From Oreohelix idahoensis (Eukaryota > Mollusca > Gastropoda > Stylommatophora > Oreohelicidae): a stretch of DNA of 64,000 bases. The stretch lies in NCBI GenBank assembly GCA_024509875.1, contig JAMPIV010014132.1:307501-371500 (forward strand), in the 5' to 3' direction. The notes under the pieces were generated by a model. That model was not told the origin of the DNA and searched no databases. It was given only the letters and a program-made list of their open reading frames with translations. Position numbers and translations under genes: made by a program. Positions 1-13,800 of the stretch are shown here, one piece after another. Every line of letters starts with the position of its first letter. Position 1 is the first letter of the stretch.

Positions 1-3000
1 CCCCAACCCCCCCCAAAAACCCCCCCAAAACCAAACACCCCCCCACCCCAAACCCCCAACCCCCCCCCCCAACCCTACAACCCACTAACTAAACCAAAAC
101 CAACAAAACCCCCCCCCCCCCCCACCCCCCCCCAAACAAAACCCTAACCCCCAACCCCAACCCCCCACCCCCACAAAACAAAAACCAACCCAACCCAAAA
201 AACCCAACCCCCCCCCCCAACCCCAACACACCCAAACCCAACAACCCCATACCCCCCACCCCCAACAACCCCCAAACCCCCCACCCCCCCAAATAAACCC
301 CCCAAATCCCCCCCCCACCCCCCCCACCAAACCCCCCCCCCCCAAAAAAACAAACCACACCCACCCACCAACAACCCACCACCAAACCCCACCATTCCCC
401 CCCCCCCCAACCCCCCCCCCCCCCCAACAAAAAACACCCCCCACTACATAAACCCCAACCAAACCCCCAAAAACCCCAAACCCCTAACCCCAAACCCCAA
501 CCCCCCCCCCCCCAAACCCCCCCCCCCCCCCCACAAACCCCCCCCCAAAAAAAAAAAAAACCACCCTCCCACCCAACCCACACACCCCCCCCCCAACCCC
601 CCCCCCCAAAAACCCCACCCCCCCCATAACCAACCCCCCCCCCCAACATCAATCCCCCCACAACAACCCCCCCCAACCCCATTAACCACCCCAAACCCCC
701 ATCATCCCAACCCCAAAACACCCAATCAACCCCCCCCCCACAAACCCACACACCCCCCCCCCAAACCCCAACCCCCACCAACAACCCAACAAAACCCCAA
801 TTAAAACCCAACCAAACCCAAACACCCCCCAACCCAACCCCCCCCCCCCCCCCCCCCACCCCCCCCCCCCAAATCCAACCCCCCCCACCCCAAAACAAAC
901 AAACCAAACCCCCAACACCCCCCCCCACCCCCCCCCCCCAAACCAACCCAAAAACCCCCCCCAAAAAAAAACCCCTCAAAAACCCCCCCCCCAAAAAAAT
1001 AAAATAACCCCCCCCAAACCCACCCCAAACAAACCACACAATATTATACCCCCCCAAACACCCCCCCCCCCAATACAAATCCCCCAAACCACCAACCCCC
1101 CCACAACCAACAAAAAACACAACAAACCCCCCAATCCCCCCCCCACCCAACCACACACCCCCAACCCCCCCCCCCCCCCCCCACCCATCCCCCCCCACAA
1201 CCAAAAATAACCCCCCAAACCCAACACCCAACCACAAACCACCCAACCCCACCCCAAAAAACCCCCCAACTACAAAACCCAACCCCCCCCCACCATAACC
1301 ACCCCCCCCCAAAACCCCCCCCCCCCCAAACCCCCCCCAACCAATCAAAAACCCAAACACAACCCCCCAAAACACCACCCAAACCCCCACCAAAAACCCC
1401 AAAAACAACAAAATCCCCCCCACCCCTAAAACCCCCCCATATAAACCCCCCCCATTACACCCAAAAAACCCCCCCAAACAACCCAACCCCAATCCCCCCA
1501 CAACCCCAACCCCAAAAAACCCCCCCCAACCCCCCTAACCACCCCCCCCCCCCCCACCCCCCCCACAACCCATCCCACCCCAACCCCCCCAACAACCCCC
1601 CCCCCCCCATTAACCCCCAAAACCCCCCACCCCTAAACCAACCCCAATTAAAACCACCCCCCCCCCCCCCCCACAACAACCCCCCAACTTAACCCCATAA
1701 CTACCAAACCCACCCCCACCCCCAACCCCAAATAACCACCCCCCCAACCAAAAAACAAAACCAAAACTAAAAAAATAACCAACAAAACTAAATCCCCCCC
1801 CAAACCCCCCCCCAAACCCCCCCCAACCAAAAAACCAAACCCCAAACCAATCCCCCCCCACCCCCCCCCAAAACCCCCCCCCCTAAATCACCCCAAACCC
1901 CCCCTAAAAAAACCCACACCCCACCCCCCCCAAAAACCAAAAAAAAAACCCCAAACCCCCCCCCACCCAAACCATCCCCCAAACCCCCCCACCCCCATTA
2001 CCCCCCCCCCCCACCCACCAAACACATCACCAAAAAAACCCCCAAACCCCCCCCCAACCCCCACATCACACCCCAAACAAAAAAAACCCAAACCAAACCA
2101 ATATACCCCCCCCCCAAAAAACACCCAAAACACCCACAATCAAAAAAATACCCAAACAAAAAAAAAAAAAAATAACAAAAAAAATAAACCCCCCCCACAC
2201 CCCACCCCAAAACCCAATCCCACATCCCCCCCAAACAAAAAAAAACCCCCACCCCCCCCAAAACCCAAATCAACCCCAAACACAAAAAAACCAAACCCCC
2301 ATCAAACCCCCCAAACCCAAACCCAAACCCCCAAAAAATCCCCACCACTAAACCCCCCAAATTTCCTTACCAAAAACACAAACCCCCCCCAACCCCCATT
2401 CACCACCCACAAAAACAAAATCAAACAAACCCCCAAACCCCCCCAAAAAAAAAACCAAATTCCTACACACCCCTAAACCCCCCCAAACCCCCACCCCCCC
2501 CCAACCCAACCAAACCACCCCCCAAATTTCCCCCCAAAACCCACCCCCCCCACAAAACCAAAAAACCCAAACCAAACCACCCCCAAACACCCCCCCCCCC
2601 CCCACCCCAACCCCCAAAACAACCCTTAAAAAAACCCCCCCCCCCCCCAATACCCAACACCCCCCCAATCCAAAAAAACCCCACACCAAACCCCAATCCC
2701 CACCAACACCCAAAAAATCTAACCCCCCCCCCCCCCACCCCCAAAAAACCCCAAAAACCCAAACCCACCCCAAAACCCTTTTTACCCCCCCCCACCCCCC
2801 CACAAAAAATAAACCAAACCCCAAAAAAAAACACAAACCCCCCAAACCCCCCACACCCCCAACCCCCCCACCCCACAAACAATCCACCAAACATCATCCT
2901 ACCCCCCCCCAAAAAAAACCCCCAACCAATACCCAAAAACTAAAACCCAAAACCCCAACAACCCCAACACCCCCAAAAACCCCACTACCCAATCCCCCCC

Positions 3001-6000
3001 CAAAACACAAAACATAAAAACACCCCCCCCCCATACCCCCCAAAAACCCCAAATAATAACCCAAACCCCAAAAAAAATTTAAAAATAAATCCCCCCAAAA
3101 ACCCAAACCCAATCAAAAACCACCCCCCCCCCCACAAAAAACCCCACAAACAAACCAACCCCCATCCCAACCACCACCACCAATCAAATTCATCAATCAT
3201 CACCCACTCCCAATCCCAATAAAACCCATCCAACATACCCCAAAAAAACCCCCCAAAACCCCCCAACCCCCAAACCCCCCACCACACCAAAAACCCCCCC
3301 ACACCCCCCACCAAAACCCAACCATACAAAAACCCCCAAACAACATAACCAAAACCAACCCAAAAACCCCACCCCCACCCCCCCCCCCCCCCCCCCCCCC
3401 AAAACCCCCCCCCACCCCCCCCCAATCAACACCCCCCCAAACCCCCAACTACCACTCCAACCCCCTAAACCCAATTCCCCAAACCCCCCCCCCCCAATCC
3501 ACCCCCTCCAACCCCCCCCTAAACCCCCCCCCCCCCCCCCCACCCACCCCCACCCCCCCAACCCACCCCAAAAAAAAAACAACACCCATACACAACAACC
3601 CCAAAAACCAAAAAAAACACCAAACCCCCCCCCCCCCCCCATTCCCAAAACCAAACCCCCAAACCCCACAACACCCCAAAAACCCCCCCCCCCCCCAACC
3701 CCCACCCCCTAACCTACCCCCCCAAAAAAACCCACCAAAAAACCCCATAACCACCAACACATAACCCACCCAATCCCCCCCCCCCCCCAAAACCCACCCC
3801 TACCCCAAAAAAACACCCCCAAATCCACCCAAATAACAAACAACAACCAACCCCCCACCTAAACCCCCCAAACCAAAAACCCAAAAAAACCCCAAAAACA
3901 ACCCCCAACCACACCAAAAACCCAAAACCCAAACACACAACAAACCCCCCCCAAAACCCCCCATACACCCCACACCCCAAAACCCCCCCCACCCAACCCC
4001 CACACCCCCACCACAACAAAACCCACCCCCCAAACCCATACCCAAACCCCCCCACCCCCACCCACCAACCAAAAAAAAAACCCAAAAAACAAAACACCCC
4101 CAAAACCAAATTACACCCACACCCAAACCACCCCACCCCCACCCCAAACCAAACCCCAAAACCCCCCCAACCCCAACCCAAACCCCCCCATACCACAACC
4201 CCCAACCCCCCCCCCCCCAACCAAACCCCCCCCTAAAAAATCCTAACAATTTAACAAAAACCAACAAACCCCATAAAACCCCCACACAACCAAACAAAAC
4301 CCAAAAACCCCCCCCAACCCAACCCAAAAACCCCCCCACCCCAAACCCCACACCAACCTACCCCCCCCCCAACCCCCAAACTCAACCCCCAAAAACCTAA
4401 CAAAAAACCCCCCCAAACCCAACACCCCCAACTTACCCAAAACACCCCCCCAAATATCCAACCCAAAACAACAAAAAAAAAAAAAAAAAAAACAACCAAC
4501 CAACCACCCCCCCCACCCCAACCAACCCAAAAACCCCCCAAACACCCCACACCACAAATAAAAAACCACAACAACCCCCCAACAAACCAAAAACCCAAAC
4601 CAAACCCAAACCCCCCAACCCAACCCCCCCCCCCAACAACATACCCCAACCCAAAACCCAAAACCCCCCCAAATCCCCCCCCCCCCCAAAAAAAACCCCC
4701 CCCCTACACCAAACCACAAAAAAACCCAAACCCCCCCCAAACCAACCCCCAAAAAAAATAAAAAACCACCAAAAAAAAAAAAAAAACCCCCACCCCCCAA
4801 ACACCACAAAACTACCCCTACCCCCCCCACCAACCAAACCCCAAAAAAACAAAAAAACCCTATCAACCCAACTAAAAAAACCCCCCAAAACAAAAAAAAC
4901 AAACCCCAAACCCCCCCCACTTAAACCCCTACAAAAACCCCAAACCAAAAAACCAAACAACCCCACCAAACCCCAAATAATAAACCAAAACCCCCAAAAA
5001 ACAACCCCAAACCCACCCAAAAAAAACCCCCACAAAACCCATAAATATACCCAAACAACCCAACAACCCAAACCCCCAAAAAATCCCATATAAAAAAACC
5101 AACCCCCCCCCACCCAAACCAACAAAAAATAAACCCATAACCCCCCAACAAAAATTACCCCACCAAAACCCCCCCATCTAATACCCCCCCCCAAAAAACA
5201 CAAACCAACCCCCCACAACAACCCCAAAACACTAACCAAAACCAAAAAAACCCCTACAACAACCCCCCACCAACCCACCCACCAAAAACTACCCCCCAAA
5301 ACACATAAACCACCCCCCACCAATAAACCCCCAACCCCAAACAACCATACCCAAATCAAAAACAACCCAAAAACAACACCTACCCAAATTCCCCCCCAAC
5401 CCCCCCCAATACTAAAACCCCAAACAAAAAAAAAAACCAAAACACAAACCCCCAAACCCCCCAACCCAAACCAACCAAAAACCCAATCCAAACCCCAAAA
5501 AACCAAAACCCCAACAACAAAAACCCCCCCCAAAAACAACCACCACCCCAAAACAACAATCCCCCCCCACCAACCCCCCCCAAACCACAACCAAAACCCC
5601 CCCCAAACCCCACAAAACAAAACCCCAAAACAAAAAAAAAAAAAACCCCCAAAACAAACACCAAACAACCCCCCCCCCATCCACCCACCCCCACCCCCCC
5701 CCCAAAACCCCAAAAATCCAAAACCCCCAACCCCCAAAAAACAAACACCCACCCCCAACCCCCCCAAAACCACCCCCCCCCCCCAAAACCCCCCCAACAC
5801 ATACCCCTAATTCACTACCCCCAAAAACCCCACACCAAAAAAAAAACCCCAAAACCCCCCCAAACCCCAAACTACCCCAAAAAAACACATACCAACAAAT
5901 ACACACCCCCCTAAACACAATCCCCCATTTCCCCCAAACACCCACATAAACCCCCCCCATCACCTCCCCCAACCACAAACCCAAACACACAAAAAACCCA

Positions 6001-9000
6001 ACCCATCAAAAAACCCCCCACCAAAAAAAATCCAAACCCAACCAACCAAAAACCAACACACCACCACCCCCCCACCAAACCAAAACTATCACCCCAAAAC
6101 AATCAAAACCAACAACCAAACCAAAAACCAATTACATTCCCCCCCAAAACACCCCCACAAACCAAAACCCAAAAAAAAAAAAAACCCCCCCCCCATCACA
6201 CCCCCCAAAAAACCCAACAAAAACCACAAAACCCCAAAAAAAACCCCTTACACAAAAACCACCACCAAAAAAAAAACCCCAACAAAACAAAACCTAACAA
6301 AAACCCTCCCCCCCACCCCCCCCCCCCCACTTACCCCCCCCCCCACCCCCTAAAAACCCCCACAAAACCATAAAAAAAAAAACCAACCCTAAATACCCAC
6401 TAACCCCAATTACCAACCCCACAAACCCCCAACCCCAAAAACAATCATAACAAAACCCCCACCCCCAAACCCAAAACCCTAAAATATTACCCCATACAAA
6501 ACCCCCAAACCCCCAACCTCACCCCCCCCAACAAAATATCCCCCAAAAAATCACCCCAAACACCCAACCCATCAAAAACCTAAAACAAATTAAACAAAAA
6601 AAAATCAAAAAAACCAATTACAACCCCCCCAAAACCACACCCCAACCCCCAAAATAAAAAACCAAAATTACCAACCCCACCAAAACAACCCTAAAAACCA
6701 AAAACAACCCAAAAAAACCACCCCCCCCAAATAACCAAAAAACAAACCAAACCCACCCCAACACCACCACACCCCCCAACCCACAACACTCACAAACCCC
6801 CAAAAAAAAACCCAAATTACCAATCCAAAAACCCCAAAAAAACAAATCCCCAAAAACCCACCCCCCAACCAAAAAAAAACCAAAACACAACCCCACTACC
6901 ACCAACCCCTACACCATACATAACAACCCCACCATACCCAATTAAACAAAAACAACAAAAAAAACTACCCCCATCAACCCAAAAACCCCCAACACAACCC
7001 CCAAAACAAAAAAAAAAAAAAATCCCAAACCCCCAACCCCCAAATAAAAAACCACCAAAAACCCCCCCCAACCAAACAAACCCACCCCCAACCCCAACCA
7101 AAAACCCTAACAAAACCCCCAACCAACTTTACCAAAAACCAAAAAAAAACCCCAAACCCCAAACAAAAAAAAATCCCCCATATCCCAACCCCCCCCACTA
7201 ACCTAACCCAAACCACACAACCCAAAAAAAAAAACACCCCCCACCAATCCAAATTTACCTCCAAACCCCCCCCAAAAACAAAAAATCAACCCAAAACCCA
7301 AACTCACCACAACAAACCCAAAAAACCCAACCCTAACCACACAACAACAAAAACCCAAACCCCCACCCCCCCCCCAACCCACCCCCCCCCCCAAAAAAAA
7401 AACCAACTAAACCCCAACCAATAACCCCCCAAAAAAAAAAATCACCCAAACCAACAAAAAAAAAAAAAAAAAACAACCCCATACCAACCCCCCCCCCACA
7501 AACCCCCCAAAAAAACAAATCAAACCATAACAAAATCCAAAAAAACCCAAACCCTAAACCAAAACCCCCCCCCCCAATACACCCCCCAAAAAAAAAAAAC
7601 TCCCAAAAATCAAAACAAACCAAAACCCAAACAACCAAAAACAAATAAAAACCCAAACACCACAAACCAAAAAAACCACCCCAAAAAAAACCCAATAAAA
7701 AAAAACCCCCAAAAAAAACCAACCCAACCCCCCAAACCCCCCCCCCACACCCCCCCTTAACCCACCCAAACCCCCCCCATAAAAAAAACCCCATTAACCA
7801 AACAACCAACAAAACCCAATTCAAAAAAAAAAACCCCCCCCCCCAAAACTTAAAAACCACCCCCCCCAAACCCCTAACACAAAAAAAAACAACCCCCCCC
7901 CCCAAAACCCCCCCCCCCACCCCCCCCCCCCCCCCATCAAACCCTAAAATTTCAATAAAACAACCCCCCCCAACCCCAAAAAAAACCCCCACATAAAACC
8001 CACCCCCAAACAAACCCCAAAAACCAACCCACCAACCCAAACCCCATAAACCAAAACCCACCACAACCCCCCAAACATTACCCCCCCAACCAAAAAAAAC
8101 CCCAAAAAAACCCCCCCCCCCCCAAACCAACCAAAACAAAACCCAACAAAAAACCCAAAACAAAAAACTACCCCCAAACAAACCCAAAAACCAAACCAAC
8201 CCCCCCCCCAAAACCCCCCCCCCCCAAATACCCCCCAACCACCCCCACCAAAAAATCAACCCCCCCCCCCCACATAAAAAAAAAACACCCTACATCCAAA
8301 AACAACCAAAACAAAACAAAAACCACCCACCAAAAAACCCCCCAAAAAACCCCATAACCCAACCCCCCCAACCCCCCCCAATCAACCCCCAACCCAAAAA
8401 AACCCCCAAAAAAAAAAACCCCCCCCCCACAAAAAAACCCCCACCAACCACCCCCAACACAAAAAACCAATTAATCAACCCAAATAACCCCCAAAAATAA
8501 ACACAACAAAACCAAAATCCCTAACACTAAAAACCCAACAAAAAAACCCAAAAAAAAACCCCCCCCCCCACAACACCAACCCCAACCCCCAATAAAAAAA
8601 TAACAACAAAAAACCACAAACCCCCAACCCCCAAAAAAACAACCCCAAAACCAAACCCAACCCCCCCCCCCAAAAAAACCCCCCCCACCCCAAAAAAAAA
8701 CACCAAAAAAAAAACCACCAAAAACAAACCCCCCCCAAAAACCCAATCCACCCCTAACCAAAAAAACCACCCCACCCCAAAACCAAAACCCAAAAACCCC
8801 AACCCCAAACCCCCCAAACCCCCACCTACCCAAAAAAACCCACAAACACCCTACACCACCCCCCCAATCACCCCCCCCCCCAAACCCCCCCCCCCCATAC
8901 TTCACCCCCCCAAAAACCAAAAAAACATCAACCCCAACCCCCCACCCACAAAAAAACAACCCCCAAACCCACAACCCCAACAATCACCCACCAACACCCA

Positions 9001-11797
9001 CAAAACACCCAACCCAAACCCAACCCAAAAAATCCAAAACAACCATCAAAACAAATAAATCAAAAATTATCAACAAACCATCCCCCCTATAAAAAATCCC
9101 AAACAAACCCAAACCAACCCCAAAAACCCCAACCATTCAAAACATCCACACCCCCCCCCAAACATACAAAACCAAAACCCCCAAAATCAACCCCCCCCAC
9201 TAAAACCAACACAAAATTCCCCCACCCCCAAAAAAAACAATAACCAACAAACACCCCAAAATACAACCCCACCAAAAACCCACCCCCCCCATAAACCCCC
9301 CCACAACCTAAAATCCCACCAAAACAACATACCCAAAACACCCCCCCCCAAACCCAAACCCCACAAAAACCCCCAAAACAACCCCCCCCCCCCAACACAA
9401 AAAACCCCACCCCCAATCCAAAAAAAAAAAAAAAACCAACCAAAACAAAAAAAAAAAAAAAACCCAACCAATCAACAACAAAACCCAAAAATATCCCACC
9501 TATCAACCAACACAAAAATTACACCAAAATTTCACAATTAACCTTACAACCACATAACAAACAACCCCAAACCCAAACCCACCCATCACAAACCCCCACC
9601 CCATAACCCAAACCAAATTCCAAAAAAAAACCCAAACTCCACAAAAAATAAAACAAACACACCAACCCCAATTCCCCACAAAACCCACCCCCAAACCCAA
9701 CACAACCCACCACCCAACCCAAACTACCTAAAATACCCACCCAACCACCCACTTATTCCTAAAATCCCAAAAAAATCCCACACCACAACAAAAATAACAA
9801 CCCCCATAAATTCCCCATCCAAATCAAAAAACCTAAATCAATCCCAAAAACCCCAACCCACATTCAAATAAAAATCAACAAACCAAAAATAAAACCCCCC
9901 CAAAATCCCCCATCCCCCCAATTAAACCAAACCACAAAAAACATTCAAACCCATAAAAAAATCCTACTAACCCAAAAAAAAATTAACCAAAAACAAAAAA
10001 AAAAAAACCCAACTACAAATCACCCATAACCCACCCCCAACTAACCCCCTCAAACAAAATTCATCCCATATCCCCCAAACAAACAAAAATACCCCCCAAC
10101 AAAAATCCAAAAAACCATCAAAACCCTTCCCCCAAAAAAAAAAAAAACAATCAAAAAAAAAAAACCAAAAAACAAACAATCACCCAACAAACATTAAACC
10201 AAAAAAAAAACCATTCCCCAAATAAACCAAAACCCCCCCCCAACATTCACATTTCCCACAAAACAAAAAAAAAAATCCCCCAACAAACCCCAACAACCTC
10301 AAAAAAAAAAAACCACACCAAAACAACCATACTCTACAAAACCCACTCTAAACCCTAATAAACAAAAAACCCCAAAAAACAAAAAAAAATTTAACCAAAC
10401 ACAAACACCAACACCAATTATCCCCCCCAAAAACCATACCCATAACAAAATCCCAAACACCCTAAACCCCAAAATAAACCAAAAACTACCAACCCCAAAT
10501 AAAACAAAATAATACCCCATTTCCCCAACATTTAAATCCAAAACAAATACCCAAACCCCACAAACTACCACCCCCCCCCATATACCCCAAAACTAAAAAA
10601 CCTCACAAAAATCATTAAACAAACCCATAATCCCAATAACCCAAAACTCCCAACAACTCCCTCCCCATCCAATCCACAAATTAAAATAAACCATAACAAC
10701 CCCACTAAAAAACACCAAAAAACTCAAACCCCCAATCCAACCAAACTTCAAACCAAACCATAAAACCATATACCACCACCCATAAACTATTAAAATAACC
10801 CAAAAATAAACATATAAAATCCCCCCCCAAAAAATCATCAAAATAAAAATAAAAACCAAACCAAATCCCCCATTCCAACAATCCCTACCCCCCACTTCAC
10901 CAAACATCCATAATAAAAAAACACAAAACAAAAAACCACCACTAATCAAACCCCAAAAAACCCCATCACCAAAAAACCACCAACCCCTTTTTAAAAACTC
11001 CCCATCCTTACAATCCAAACCAAATAAAACAAACAAAAACTTACTAAAAACCTTAACCTAAAAACCCCCCACCACACCCACACAAAAACAAAAAATAAAA
11101 AACATTAATCCAAAAATCCATTTAACCAAAAAAACTACAAACACCAACTCAAAAAAACAAAACATTTAATCAAATTTAAAAATTAAAAAACATATACAAC
11201 AATAAAACTTCCCCCCAAAAAAACAAAAAAATCAATACCCAAAAATAAAAACACATAAATCCATTAAAACCAAAAAAAAAAAACAAAAACATAAACAAAC
11301 TCCCCTCCCAATAAACAAAACAACCCATTAAAAAAAAAAAATTAAAAAAAACCAAAAAAAAAACCATCCAATAAAAAAAAACAACAAACAAAACCCAAAA
11401 AAAATAAAAACACACATAAACCAAAATACACCCAAAAAAAACCCTAAAAAAAACACAAAAACAAAATAAACCCCAACAACAAAAAAAAAACAACCAAACA
11501 AAAACCCATACACCCATCAAATCTCAAACCCCCCCAACAAAAACCCCACCCAACAATCACCCCCCCAATTCTAAATACCCAAAACAACAAAAACAACAAA
11601 ACAAACCAAAAATTCAAAACAACACCCACTAAACTTCAAAAATTACAAAAACATTAAAAACAAAAAAAAAAAACAACCCCCCAAAAATAATACCACAACC
11701 CAAAACAACCTATTAAAAAAAAAATACCCACATCACACAAAAACCAAAAAAAAACCCCACAACCCAACCACAATAAAAAATAATAAATACAATCCTC
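1..11797. other. G-free C/A low-complexity tract, probable sequencing or assembly artefact
   Basis: Reading the + strand I find no G before position 11798. The sequence is runs of C and A with scattered T. C dominates at the left end, A increases toward the right, and T is very rare at first and commoner after about 9500. No period, motif or recognisable protein is present. The long minus-strand frames rich in Gly, Trp, Val, Phe and Leu follow directly from the composition: a strand made of G and T with little A can hardly form a stop codon. A graded loss of complexity away from the unique DNA at the right fits a low-quality read end carried into the contig. Degenerate telomere is an alternative, since the C/A strand is the expected one at a left chromosome end, but there is no regular CCCTAA array. 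Confidence 0.85.
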
Positions 11798-12105
11798 GCT
11801 CCTCAGGGGGGGGGGGGCAAGTCCCCGTTTTGCCTTTTCTGTCTAAGCCCCGAACGAATGTCAGCCAGCCCTTTCACTTCTATCAAAATCACGATCTGAG
11901 ATCATTTTACAGAGGACTCCCCTGTTTGATCCAATCAAGCCATCCATCAGGCGGTTCAACCAGGGGGACCTCATTCAACGGGGGTTTCTTCGCAATGGGG
12001 GAGGGCCAACTATTAGCCCACAGATCCTCACTAGTGGGGGGGGGCGACGGGGGAATGGGGGGTGGGGGCCGGGTAGGTGGGGGGGTGGGGGGGGGGTCTA
12101 AACAC
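11798..12105. repeat. G-homopolymer-rich border
   Basis: The first G of the window is at 11798, followed by a run of 12 G at 11806-11817. A dense block of G runs separated by one to four bases lies at about 12030-12105. The runs would allow G-quadruplexes on the + strand. The intervening 11830-12000 is of ordinary composition, and a 102-codon frame through the block has no recognisable domain. The block borders the artefactual tract, so it may mark where sequencing failed or itself be partly artefact. Confidence 0.6.
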
Positions 12106-12348
12106 ATTTGTGGAATAGAAGGTTTGGACCAGACATAGAGGGGTAAATCACAATATGGATACTCTAAGTCACTGATCAGAGATTGGCCTTAGAACAAAGT
12201 CACTGAAAGCAAAGATACTAATTTCTAACTGATGTTTATAAATAGCGTCAAACGGAAAGGGGGAATCTAGATACCATCTTATGAAAATTTCTGCAACTTC
12301 GACACCAATGCAATAATTGACAGCAAACTGGACCCAGGAATCACATAG
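12106..12348. other. Unassigned stretch left of element A
   Basis: Ordinary base composition. A minus-strand frame at 12169-12402 overlaps the Gag frame of element A and matches no family I know. Plus-strand frames are broken. It may be decayed Gag of element A, but I cannot show this. Confidence 0.4.
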
Positions 12349-13800
12349 GTAGCCGAAAATGCCCAATTCAATAAACTCATCAATTTTAAAGCTCCACAGC
12401 AATTTAATAAATTTGATAATAGAGAGCAGGGAAATAAAGGTAGGACAAACTTTGAGCGGCCAAGAAATGACTATCGCGACAGAAACTCACAGTTCAATGA
12501 CCAAAAGTTCAATGAAAGAAAACCGTTGAACCAAGGAAAAAGATGGTGTAAATGGTGCAAGAAGGATAACCATAACACTGAATTTTGTAGAAGGAAACCT
12601 TCAAACATTGCTGCAATGAAGTCGGGGACGCAAAGATTAAAGGTTAATCCTAAGGGACAACAGGAACCTTATCACCCCCCAGTTTGTGAGGATGTTATTT
12701 GTAATGGGGTCACCATAAGGTGCCTTTATGATACAGGTTTGGATTATGATTCAGTTGTGAAGTCTAGCCTAGTGGACCCAAGTCAGTATACCACAGAAAC
12801 AGTGGAAATACAAGGGGCGACTAAGGACATACCACTCATGACACTTCCCATCGCAAGGATAACGGTGAAAACTCGCTATGTGGAAGGAGAAATCAGAGCA
12901 GCAGTGATAGATGAACCAATCTACCCTCTGATATTGGGGTGTAGATACGTCTTCTTGGGGAACCCCGAGAAACCTGTGATCATGGCGACAGTGCAGACCA
13001 GGTCACAGAAGAAGGAGGAAGAAGGTGAACCTATAAATGCTCATCTAGAGGAGATGAGGAAGGCGCAGGCTGAGGATAGGACACTCAAGCCCTGTTTTAA
13101 AAAATTGCCCAAATGCCACACACCTCCGAGCAAGGGGGAATATTTCATGAAGAACAAACTATTATACAGGAAGACAGGAACTAGATCCACTGGTCACGGA
13201 CAGTTAGTTCTTCCCAAGATATATAGGGCAAACTTAATAAGGAGCTTACATGTTGGAAAAGATGGTGACCATGAGAAAGTCGGTACCATCTGCCAAAAGA
13301 TTGCTCGAAAATACTATTGGCCCGACGTAAATGTCGATGTTGAAAACTTTGTAGAAGCATGTGGCGTATTTCATGAGGGAACACCCACAAAGGGAAAATA
13401 TGTGCAGGACCTAGAAACGCCACGGGGCAACTTTAGGCCTGAAAGGAAAACTAATTATACTCGGGTAGACAAAGTGGAATGGGAGCCCCCTTTTCACACC
13501 CAGTCTTCACTTGAATGGATTAACATGGCCACTATGCGAAGAGTACAAAGAAGAAATTTTACCCAGGATAGGATGACAATCCCTCGGTCAGACTTATATA
13601 AACTGGAAGAACAGACAAGAGAGCGAAGATCTCTCATAAACAATCTAAAGTGGGGAGACAAACCCCAGAAAAAAATTGGTAGTGGTCGATTTGTGAGTGA
13701 TGATTCTAGGAAGAAAAGTCCTCATTATAGAGCTTCTAATGGACGGGACCCGATGGGTTCCATGAAAAATAAGTATGATAAATTAAAGATCCAGATGTAG
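12349..13800 (+). pseudogene. Element A Gag end, protease and integrase N-terminal domain, with unrelated 3' part
   Basis: The frame is open from just after a stop at 12346 to the stop at 13798-13800. It begins with an Asn/Gln/Arg-rich linker and then a CX2CX4HX4C zinc knuckle (from about 12547), which in this family binds RNA. A retroviral-type protease follows, with active-site motif YDTG (Asp codon at 12730) and a downstream PLILG segment. Next is the linker MATVQTRS and an integrase HHCC domain (about 13150-13370). In that domain the second Cys of the final CxxC is lost: the sequence reads ACGVF. From about 13390 the frame stays open for some 135 codons, rich in Arg, Lys and Ser, but no longer resembles an integrase. 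The catalytic core (Asp, Asp, Glu) is therefore missing. No sensible ATG opens the frame; the protein was part of a longer Gag-Pol. Confidence 0.8.

Noticed and set aside
85..11629. Dozens of long minus-strand reading frames rich in Gly, Trp, Phe and Val
   Set aside because: They follow from the G-free, T-poor composition, which almost excludes stop codons. All phases are open, with no domains and no codon structure.
1..11797. Telomere array
   Set aside because: Only scattered CCCTAA-like words occur, with no periodic unit; composition drifts along the tract. Kept only as an alternative explanation.
11830..12138. 102-codon + frame and overlapping Pro-rich minus frame
   Set aside because: Both are dominated by the G-run block and show no family features.
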